Assembly (NCBI RefSeq): GCF_007829955.1
Contig: NZ_VIWX01000003.1
Span: 434,001 to 498,000 of the forward strand
Length of the DNA: 64,000 nucleotides
From: Saccharopolyspora dendranthemae
GTDB lineage: Bacteria; Actinomycetota; Actinomycetes; Mycobacteriales; Pseudonocardiaceae
Direction of reading: 5' to 3'
Shown: positions 57,422 through 64,000 of the stretch, piece by piece
Layout: every line of letters begins with the position of its first letter
How positions within the stretch are numbered: position 1 is the first letter of the stretch
Program-made: the position numbers and the translations under genes
Notes under the pieces: model-generated
What the model saw: the letters and a program-made list of their open reading frames with translations, nothing else
Told to the model about the DNA's origin: nothing
The model's database searches: none

Positions 57422-58444
57422 CTAGATCCCGGCCTGGCCGATCCGGCGCAACGCTTCTTCCACGTCCGACTTGCTCACGTCCCGGTGCGTGACGAACCGG
57501 ACCTGACCGTTCATGGGAACCGCCAGGACACCCACCGAACGCAGCCGCTGCAACGTCAGCTGCACGTCCGGAACCGCCGCCAGCAGCATGTTCGTCTGCG
57601 GAGCCGTCACCTGCCAGCCCCGCTCGGTGAGGCCGTCGGCGAGCACCCGGGCGTTGTCGTGATCGTCCCCGAGCGCGTCGACGCGGTCCAGCGCGACCAG
57701 GCCGGCCGCGGCCAGCACGCCGCCCTGGCGGACGCCGCCGCCGAGCATCTTGCGGATCCGCCGCCCGGCCTTGATGAACTCCGCCTCTCCCGCGAGGATC
57801 GATCCGACCGGTGCGCCGAGCGCCTTGCTCAGGCACACCTGGACGCTGTCCACGCCGACGGTCAGCGCCGCGGGCGGCACGCCGAGCGCGACCGAGGCGT
57901 TCCACAGGCGCGCGCCGTCGAGGTGGACCTTGAGCCCGAGTTCCTTCGCCGCTGCCGCCAACCGCGCGTGCTCGTGCGGCGGAACCACCGCACCACCTGC
58001 GCCGTTGTGCGTGTTCTCCAGGCACAGCAGGGTGGTGTGCAGGGAGTCGTAGGCCAGGCTCAGGTGGGCCTGCGAGCGCACCGACTCGGCGCTGGGCCTG
58101 CCCGGCCCTGCGTCCCACTCCAGCGGGTCCGGCATGCCGCCGGCCAGCCATGCCGCCGATCCGAGCTCGTGGTTGAGCACGTGCGCCCCGCGCGGTGCGA
58201 GGAACCGGTCGCCGCGCTGGAGGTGCAGCATCAGCGCGATCAGGTTGCCCATCGTGCCGCTCGGCACCCACAGCGCGGACGCGGTGCCCAGCAACTGGGC
58301 CACCCGCTCCTCGAGCGCGCGCATGGTGGGATCGTGGTCGAGCACGTCATCGCCGACTTCGGCGGCGGCCATCGCGGCGAGCATCTGCTCGTCGGGGCGG
58401 GTCACCGTGTCGGAGCGGAGGTCGATGGGCGCCGGAGTGGTCAC
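57422..58444 (-). CDS. Threonine aldolase-like PLP enzyme
   Basis: A 340-residue beta-eliminating-lyase family enzyme, opening IDLRSDTVTRPD, with HLDGARLWNASVA and the PLP lysine in CLSKALGAPVGS. It matches L-threonine aldolases that cleave threonine to glycine and acetaldehyde. GTG or ATG start at 58444. It is divergent from the sigma-factor gene at 58612. Confidence 0.9.
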   Translation of the reverse strand: MTTPAPIDLRSDTVTRPDEQMLAAMAAAEVGDDVLDHDPTMRALEERVAQLLGTASALWVPSGTMGNLIALMLHLQRGDRFLAPRGAHVLNHELGSAAWLAGGMPDPLEWDAGPGRPSAESVRSQAHLSLAYDSLHTTLLCLENTHNGAGGAVVPPHEHARLAAAAKELGLKVHLDGARLWNASVALGVPPAALTVGVDSVQVCLSKALGAPVGSILAGEAEFIKAGRRIRKMLGGGVRQGGVLAAAGLVALDRVDALGDDHDNARVLADGLTERGWQVTAPQTNMLLAAVPDVQLTLQRLRSVGVLAVPMNGQVRFVTHRDVSKSDVEEALRRIGQAGI

Positions 58445-58611
58445 GAACAGATCACATCACACCTGCACGGGGTTGAGGCAATGGCCCGGTGGAACGTGAT
58501 CTCGCCGCTGCGGTATCAATCACAGGTGGATCGGCTCGAAACAGCGTGCAACGGTTCGGGCACGCGATCCCGTCATAGCAGTGCAGGCAACGAACGAGCG
58601 GAGAGTTCCGC

Positions 58612-59127
58612 GTGGACCAGCGCGAAGAGCAGGAGTTCGCGGAGTACTTCGTGGCTCGGCGGGAGGCGGTGCGTCGGATGGCGTACATGATGTGCGGTGA
58701 TTGGCACCGCGCGGACGATCTCGCCCAGACCGCGTTCATCAACCTGCACCGCCACTGGCGGAAGGTACGGGACAAGGGCGCCCTGGACGCCTACGTGCGC
58801 CGGACCCTGACCCGAGCGGTGATCGACGAGTCGAGGCGGCCCTGGCGACGGGAGAGGGCCGCCGAGACCCTGCCGGACAGTCCGGTCGACGACCCGGACG
58901 TGGATGACTCGGTGTCCACCAGGCAGACGCTCATCGCGGGGTTGCGCAAGGTGCCGCCGAAGCAGCGCGCCGTGCTGGTCCTCCGCTTCCTGGAAGGGCT
59001 GGACGTGTCGGGAGTCGCTGCGGTGATGCGGTGCAGCGAAGGAACCGTGAAGAGCCAGTGCGCCCGGGGGCTGGCGACGTTGCGAGAGGCGCTGGGCGAC
59101 GAGCTCGGGGATCTGAGGTCCGCGTGA
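58612..59127 (+). CDS. ECF sigma factor, SigE-like family
   Basis: A 171-residue ECF sigma factor of the actinobacterial SigE-70 group: region 2 (AYMMCGDWHRADDLAQTAF) and region 4 (LRKVPPKQRAVLVLRFLEG, CSEGTVKSQCARGLATLR). It starts at GTG 58612. It is followed at 12 nt by a gene encoding a membrane protein likely to be its anti-sigma partner. A second paralogue lies at 43431. Confidence 0.88.
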   Translation: MDQREEQEFAEYFVARREAVRRMAYMMCGDWHRADDLAQTAFINLHRHWRKVRDKGALDAYVRRTLTRAVIDESRRPWRRERAAETLPDSPVDDPDVDDSVSTRQTLIAGLRKVPPKQRAVLVLRFLEGLDVSGVAAVMRCSEGTVKSQCARGLATLREALGDELGDLRSA

Positions 59128-59139
59128 AGGGGGTGCGGG

Positions 59140-59796
59140 TTGGACGAGCGCAAGCTCGAAGAGCTTTTCCGTGACTCGGTGCGAGCCGTTCCGCCGGCGT
59201 CGTTCGACGAAGGTGACGTCTCGACGGCGTCGCGGAGGATCACGGCCCGGCGCCGGATGACGGCGACGGCCGGGGGGACCGTCGTCGCGGCGGCGGTGCT
59301 GGTCGGCGGTATCGGCGTGGGAGCCGGCTGGTTCTCGCCGTCGAGCGACACGGTGGCGAGCCCGCCACCGGCGGTGCCGCTGACGGCGGCACCGGGCCCG
59401 CGGATCGAGTCCACCGGTGGCACACCGCGCTCGACGGGCTGCCAGCCCGATGCGGCGGTGGTCGCGGCGGTCGCGAGCGCGCTCCCGGAGGCCGGCAGCT
59501 CCACGCCGACCTCGGTGCGCAGCTGCCCGACCGGCGCCAAGGCAGCGGCCTTCTCGCTGCGCGACGGCGCGACGGCGGGCCGGGTGACCGTGGTGATCAG
59601 CCCGGCGGGCGCGGCCCAGGCGGGCCAGTCGACACCGGGTGACGTGCAGCGTCCCGACGGCGCCCAGCAGTCGGTGCGCAAGGCGCGCAGCGGCAAGCTC
59701 GTGGTGGTGCTCAGCGAGCCGGAGAGCGGTTCGCCCGGCGCTCCGTTCGTCTCTCGCGTGGCCAACGTCGCGGGAGACCTCGCCACCCGGTTCTGA
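59140..59796 (+). CDS. Putative anti-sigma membrane protein
   Basis: A 218-residue protein with an N-terminal cytoplasmic segment (about 1-45, DERKLEELFRDSVRAVPP), one membrane helix (about 45-65) and an extracytoplasmic, Pro/Ala-rich region with CQPDA and SCPTG. The layout and position 12 nt after an ECF sigma gene fit a transmembrane anti-sigma factor, though no HXXXCXXC zinc motif is present. TTG 59140 follows AAGGGGG. Confidence 0.68.
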   Translation: MDERKLEELFRDSVRAVPPASFDEGDVSTASRRITARRRMTATAGGTVVAAAVLVGGIGVGAGWFSPSSDTVASPPPAVPLTAAPGPRIESTGGTPRSTGCQPDAAVVAAVASALPEAGSSTPTSVRSCPTGAKAAAFSLRDGATAGRVTVVISPAGAAQAGQSTPGDVQRPDGAQQSVRKARSGKLVVVLSEPESGSPGAPFVSRVANVAGDLATRF

Positions 59797-59885
59797 CCGG
59801 TGAAGCCCTGGTCGATCGCGCCGCGGGATCCGGTCCGCAGCGGCGATCAACGGGATCTTCCGGACACGGCATAGGATCGCGGGTC

Positions 59886-60470
59886 ATGACAGCGGCCAGC
59901 ACACCCAAGGGCGAGCGGCGGCGGCAGGCGTTGGTGACGGCTGCGGCGCAGCTGCTCGTCGAGGGCGGTTTCGACGCGGTGCGGCACCGCGCCGTGGCCG
60001 AACGCGCAGGACTTCCGCTGGCGTCGACCACCTACTACTTCTCCTCGCTGGAAGACCTGATCAGCGCGGCGGTGGAGCACAACGCCAGGGAGGAGCTCAC
60101 CGCCGGGCGCGCCCGCCTCGCCGACCTGTCCGAGCAGCCGCGCAGCACCGAAGCGGTGATCGAGCTGCTGCTGGACCTGCTGCTCGGCGTCGACTCCCGG
60201 CACGGCGGTGTCGAGCCGGTGCTGCTGCGCTACGAGCGGCTGGTCGGTTCGCCTCGCCGCCCGTACCTGGCCCCGCTGATGCGGGAGATGGCGGTCGAGC
60301 TGCAGAAGCTCCTCGCGGAGATCTTCTCCCGCAGCGGCATGGACCTCGACTCGGAGCAGCTGACCGATCTGGTCGCGCTGGTCGACGGAGCGGTGGTCAA
60401 CGCGTTGATCGAGTCCGACCCCGATCCGCGCGCGGCTGCCCGTCGAACCTTGCGGAAGTGGCTTTCCTGA
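59886..60470 (+). CDS. TetR-family regulator
   Basis: A 194-residue TetR protein with helix-turn-helix RHRAVAERAGLPLASTTYYFSS (about 38-55, cited as AERAGLPLASTTYYF) and a TetR_C domain like the regulator at 19185. It starts at ATG 59886. No palindrome is obvious next to it; the neighbouring ABC exporter, convergent and about 450 nt away, is a possible target. Confidence 0.87.
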   Translation: MTAASTPKGERRRQALVTAAAQLLVEGGFDAVRHRAVAERAGLPLASTTYYFSSLEDLISAAVEHNAREELTAGRARLADLSEQPRSTEAVIELLLDLLLGVDSRHGGVEPVLLRYERLVGSPRRPYLAPLMREMAVELQKLLAEIFSRSGMDLDSEQLTDLVALVDGAVVNALIESDPDPRAAARRTLRKWLS

Positions 60471-60525
60471 TTCGCGTGCAAGAACGCATGACGGTCATCT
60501 GGCGAACCGAGAGCGTTCTTTCACA

Positions 60526-60792
60526 TTAAAAGTCCCAATTGGTTTCCGCGTAATTGTTTTCCTCGGCGATTCCCTCGCACGCTGGGCACTTTCTTGAGAC
60601 TTTCTTCGTCAGCGGATCGCGTCCCAGAGGGGTTGACTGCGGAATCTTGATCTGAACGTCGCAGAGCGCCGCTACGCATTGCCCGGCATATACCGCCCCT
60701 GGTCGCATGGTCGTCGCGTGGCGTTCCACCTGACCTGTGCCCACGATCCAGAACACGTCCTGCCGATCCTCGGCGAACCTGGTGATGTTCAT
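60526..60792 (-). CDS. Small Cys-rich protein, possible zinc ribbon
   Basis: An 88-residue protein (MNITRFAEDRQDVFW...). It has RHATTM, GQCVAALCDV and RKCPAC with four cysteines and a nearby His, a pattern suggesting a zinc-binding knuckle. The region (about 60471-60900) is richer in A/T than its neighbours, suggesting recent transfer. I chose ATG 60792 after GGGAGCGG; a longer frame begins at ATG 60873. Confidence 0.55.
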   Translation of the reverse strand: MNITRFAEDRQDVFWIVGTGQVERHATTMRPGAVYAGQCVAALCDVQIKIPQSTPLGRDPLTKKVSRKCPACEGIAEENNYAETNWDF

Positions 60793-60919
60793 CCGCTCCC
60801 GTTCCTGTGCACAGCCGCGAATGCGTCGGCCAACGATAAGTTCGCGCCGTTGTATTAGTCCAGAATCCCACACCTGATCGAGCGGAAATGGGGATTTCGC
60901 CGAACAAGCGATTGACGAT

Positions 60920-62662
60920 TCACCCGTGATCGAGGTGAGCCGCCCGGTACAGGCGTGCGTAAGAACCGCCGGAAGCCATCAACTCGTCGTGCGCGCCCAG
61001 CTCCACGATTCGGCCCTCGGACATCACCGCGATCCGCTCGGCCGCGCGCGCCGTGTGCAGGCGGTGCGCGATGGCGATCACCGTGCGTCCGGCCAGCAAC
61101 GTCGCCAACGCGCCTTCCAGGTCGCGGGAGGTCGTGTTGTCGAGCAGTGACGTCGCCTCGTCCAGCACGACGGTGTGCGGGTCGACGAGCAGGACGCGGG
61201 CCAGCGCCAGCTGCTGCGCGCGGGCCGCGGGGACCGCGACTCCACCTGCGCCCAAGATCGTGTCCAGGCCCTCGTCGAGCCCGCGCACCCAGTCCAGCAG
61301 ACCGACCGACTTGAGCGCGTCGAGCAGTTCCTCGTCACCGGTCTCCCGGTCCAGGAGCCCGAGGTTGTCGCGCAGCGAGCACGCGAAGACGTGCTGCTCC
61401 TGGGTCAGCAGCACCACCTCGCGGCGCAGCGACTCGGTCGGCATCGCCGAGACCTCGACGCCGCCGACGGACACCGATCCCGAGCTGGGACGTCCGGTCC
61501 CGGCGATCAGCCGGCCCAGCGTGGACTTGCCCGCGCCGGACGGGCCGACGATCGCCAGGCGCTGTCCCTCGGGCACGACCAGGTCGATGCCGTGCAGCAC
61601 CTCCCGCTCGGGCCGGTAGGCGAACCGCAGGTCGCGGACCACGAGATCGCGCGAGTCGGCAGGCGCGGCGGGGTGGCGCGGCTCGTCGAGCGGAACCTGC
61701 GAGACGCCCAGGACCCGCTGCAGCGCGGTACCGCCCACCTGCAGCTCTTCGAGCCACATGAACAGCTCGTCCAAGGGCGCCGACAACGACTGGGCGTAGA
61801 GCACGACCGCGACGATCGTGCCCAGCTGAGCCGCACCGGAGCCGTGCGCCCAGCCCGCGATGAGCAGGATCGCGGCCACCGGCAGCACGTAGGACAGCTC
61901 GAGGCACGGCAACCACACCGTCAGCAGCGAGCGGTGCCGCTGCTCGGCGTCGACCGCGCGGCCCAGGAGGTGCTCGTTGCGCGCGGTTCGCCGGCCGCCC
62001 AGCCGCAGCGCGGCGATGGTGCGCGCGCCTTCGACCGACTCGTGCGTGCCCGCCTGCACGTCCGACCAGCGCTCCATGAGTCGCTGCACCACCGGCAGCG
62101 AACGCGGGTAGTACCAGCGGGTGCTGAGCACCAGCAACGGCACCGCCACGAGCATTCCGCAGGCCAGCAGCGGTGAGGCCAGCAGCATCGCGCCCGCGGT
62201 GAGCCCGATCGAGATCAGCGCGGCCGAGATCTCCGGCAGAGCGTTGCGGACCGTGTGGTCGAGCCGGTCGATGTCCGTGGTGGCCCTGCTGAGCAGGTCG
62301 CCGGTGCCCGCCGACTCCACCGTGCCCAGCGGCAGGGCCAGCGCGTGCTCGACCATCTCCTCGCGCGCCTTGAGCAGCAGCTCCTCGCCGAGCAGCATCG
62401 CGCGCAGCCGCGCGGCGCGGGCCAGCAGCGCCTGGGTGATCAGGACGAGCAGGAAGAACCCGGCCAGCAGGTCGACCCGGTCGACCGAAGTCCCGGCCTG
62501 CACGGATTCGACCAGCACGCCGAGCAGCTGGGGGCCGATCAGCCCGACCGCGGTGGCCAGCACGTAGAGGGCGGTGGTGGACAGGAACCGGCCCCGGCAG
62601 GTGCGCAGGACCTCGCGCAGCCAGCCGCGCAGCGCGGCGGCGTCGGCGAGCGGCAGCTTCAC
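60920..62662 (-). CDS. ABC exporter subunit with intact ATP-binding site and degenerate signature
   Basis: A 580-residue fused exporter: six membrane helices (about 1-315) and a nucleotide-binding domain (about 340-580). Walker A is intact (GPSGAGKST), as are Walker B LDEATS with the catalytic Glu and the switch His (IAHRLH). The signature LSGGQ is replaced by VPAAR in [19 protein letters not shown]. It begins at GTG 62662, overlapping the stop of the partner gene by 4 nt. It pairs with the next gene as a heterodimer. Confidence 0.92.
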   Translation of the reverse strand: MKLPLADAAALRGWLREVLRTCRGRFLSTTALYVLATAVGLIGPQLLGVLVESVQAGTSVDRVDLLAGFFLLVLITQALLARAARLRAMLLGEELLLKAREEMVEHALALPLGTVESAGTGDLLSRATTDIDRLDHTVRNALPEISAALISIGLTAGAMLLASPLLACGMLVAVPLLVLSTRWYYPRSLPVVQRLMERWSDVQAGTHESVEGARTIAALRLGGRRTARNEHLLGRAVDAEQRHRSLLTVWLPCLELSYVLPVAAILLIAGWAHGSGAAQLGTIVAVVLYAQSLSAPLDELFMWLEELQVGGTALQRVLGVSQVPLDEPRHPAAPADSRDLVVRDLRFAYRPEREVLHGIDLVVPEGQRLAIVGPSGAGKSTLGRLIAGTGRPSSGSVSVGGVEVSAMPTESLRREVVLLTQEQHVFACSLRDNLGLLDRETGDEELLDALKSVGLLDWVRGLDEGLDTILGAGGVAVPAARAQQLALARVLLVDPHTVVLDEATSLLDNTTSRDLEGALATLLAGRTVIAIAHRLHTARAAERIAVMSEGRIVELGAHDELMASGGSYARLYRAAHLDHG

Positions 62663-64000
62663 GGTTCCTCCACCTGGACGTGCCGGTCGGCCACGGCCTC
62701 CCACAGCGGGCTCTGGCTGAGCACGACCGTGGTCCGCCCGGCCCGCAGCGCGCGCACCCGCTCGGTGATCCGCTCCTCGGTGTGCGCGTCGACCGCCGAG
62801 GTCGGGTCGTCGAGGACCAGCACGTCGGCGTCGGTGCTCAGCGCGCGGGCCAGCAGCAGCCGCTGCCGTTGACCACCGGAGAGCAGCCGGGCGCGCTCGT
62901 CGAGCAACCCGTCCGGCGGCAGCGCGGCGAGCACGTCCTCGGCGTCGGCGGCGCGCACGACGGTCGCGAAGTCGACCTCGGTGCCCAGGTCGATGGCCTC
63001 CCGCGCGCTTCCGGCGAACAGGAGGTCCTGGTTGTGCGCGAGCACGACGCGGCGGTGCCGCTCGTCCGGATCGACGTCGGGCAGCCGCACCCCGCCGGCC
63101 AGCGACGACCCGGCCAGCCGCTCGGCGACGGCTTCGCCGCGGTGCCCGGCGTCGATCACCACCAGCTCCCCGGCAGGAACCTCGACGTCGTCGCCGACCA
63201 GACCCAACGGGCCCGCCGGGAGCGGGAGCGGGTTCACCGGTGGCGCGGGATCGACCTCGACCTGCTGCAGGGCGGCGGCGCGCCCGGCGGCGATGCGCGC
63301 CGAGGCGAACGCGTAGGCGGTCTCCGTCGCGGTGCGCACCGGGATCACCAGGAACGCCGAAACCCCGTAGAACGTCACCAGTTCTCCGACGGTGATCGAT
63401 CCGGCCAGGGCCATCCGGGCGCCCAGCCAGGTCACCAGGACCGTCACCAGCCCGGGCAGCAGCACCTCCGCGCCGCTGAGCCAGGCGTCAATCCGGCCGG
63501 TCGCGATGCCGGCTTCCCGGACCTGTCGTCCGGTCGCGGCGAAGCGCGAGAAGAACCGCCGCTCGCCGCCGATGCCGCGCAGGATGCGCAGGCCGGAGAC
63601 GATGTCGGCCGCTTGAGCACCGAGCTTTCCCAGCTCGTCGCGCTGGATCTCCTCGCGCCGGTGCAGCGGTCGCAGCAGCGGCCCGATGCCGAGCATCGCG
63701 AGCGGCACACCGATCAGAACCACCAGCGCCAGCGGCGGCGAGATCCACAGCAGCAGCGCGACGGCTGCGACGAAGGCGAGCAGCGAACCGAAGGCGCGGC
63801 CGAGGGTTTCGAAGAGGTCGCCGATCTTGAACACGTCCGAGGCGCTCATCGTGACCACCTCACCCGCCTTGACCTCGCGGGTCAGCGTGCCGCCGAGGCG
63901 GATCACCTGCCGCAGCACGATGCGCTGGGCGCTCGCCGTGCCGTGGATCCACAGCGTGTGAGCCGCCCAGTTCAGCGCGGCGGCGGCCACCATCTGCAGT
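62659..64000 (-). CDS. ABC exporter partner subunit, 5' end beyond the window
   Basis: The visible part has membrane segments and a nucleotide-binding domain. Walker A is lost (DAGHRGEAV in place of GxxGxGKS/T), Walker B is LDDPTS with Asp for the catalytic Glu, and the switch His is Gln (LSQSP). The signature [16 protein letters not shown] is intact. The first helix and start codon lie past position 64000, and the segment is truncated by the window. Together with the 60920 subunit it would form one good and one wholly degenerate ATP site. Confidence 0.9.
   Translation of the reverse strand, partial: LQMVAAAALNWAAHTLWIHGTASAQRIVLRQVIRLGGTLTREVKAGEVVTMSASDVFKIGDLFETLGRAFGSLLAFVAAVALLLWISPPLALVVLIGVPLAMLGIGPLLRPLHRREEIQRDELGKLGAQAADIVSGLRILRGIGGERRFFSRFAATGRQVREAGIATGRIDAWLSGAEVLLPGLVTVLVTWLGARMALAGSITVGELVTFYGVSAFLVIPVRTATETAYAFASARIAAGRAAALQQVEVDPAPPVNPLPLPAGPLGLVGDDVEVPAGELVVIDAGHRGEAVAERLAGSSLAGGVRLPDVDPDERHRRVVLAHNQDLLFAGSAREAIDLGTEVDFATVVRAADAEDVLAALPPDGLLDERARLLSGGQRQRLLLARALSTDADVLVLDDPTSAVDAHTEERITERVRALRAGRTTVVLSQSPLWEAVADRHVQVEEP

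Overview
This is one 64-kb stretch of high-GC chromosome from an actinomycete, most likely of the family Pseudonocardiaceae (Saccharopolyspora-like). The evidence is the codon usage (G/C at third positions, frequent GTG and TTG starts), an HTH/DUF5753 plus DUF397 pair, a secreted SSI-type protease inhibitor, HspR/HAIR control of dnaK and clpB, a DasR-type operator before nagA, and core genes I recall lying near one another in Mycobacterium (dcd, etfD/Rv0338c, dnaK-grpE-dnaJ-hspR, a type II flavohaemoglobin, clpB, pyrE, a SpoU methylase, dedA, fba, a DUF3151 gene, purA). The genus is inference. No prophage, CRISPR array or transposase gene is visible.

Layout. 1-4 kb: a repeat element, then rpsF-ssb-rpsR-rplI, and dnaB preceded by a dense run of DnaA-box-like sequences. 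4-12 kb: an accessory-looking segment (SDR, TetR, LysE exporter, SRPBCC, DinB, SSI inhibitor, methyltransferase, MBL hydrolase, OsmC, GtrA) with two truncated GNAT genes. 12-19 kb: tRNA-Gly, dcd, a sugar transporter, the HTH/DUF397 module, etfD, and an SMR pump with its TetR. 20-24.4 kb: the heat-shock operon dnaK-grpE-dnaJ-hspR. 24.5-33.4 kb: flavohaemoglobin/PPOX pair, two MarR genes, an MFS pump with a C-terminal Ig-like tail and its YceI partner, and an alanine symporter. 33.5-41 kb: clpB, an MFS/TetR pair, pyrE and a SpoU methylase. 41-50.8 kb: dedA, nagA, an ECF sigma factor, fba, DUF3151, FUSC, a secreted HNH nuclease, purA. 50.9-64 kb: a Na+/H+ antiporter, GDPD, purD, aminotransferase, HAD, threonine aldolase, a sigma/anti-sigma-like pair, TetR, a small Cys-rich protein and a heterodimeric ABC exporter cut by the window edge.

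Most notable non-coding content: three families of palindromic repeats, mostly at 3' ends of genes and often between convergent genes. Family 1 (three full copies and one fragment) has conserved flanks around a 16-17 bp stem whose sequence differs in each copy while staying perfectly complementary, which is true covariation. Family 2 (four copies) has 13-bp inverted ends CCCAGTTTTAGTC. Family 3 is built on GAAGTTYTCATGARAACTTC. Together with ordinary hairpins they mark most convergent junctions.

Regulation readable from the sequence: HspR HAIR sites at dnaK and clpB, so the hspR in the dnaK operon probably controls both chaperone systems; a DasR-type site at nagA; twin GTTGC-N5-GCAAC operators at the MarR-MFS-YceI operon; palindromic operators at two TetR genes and upstream of etfD.
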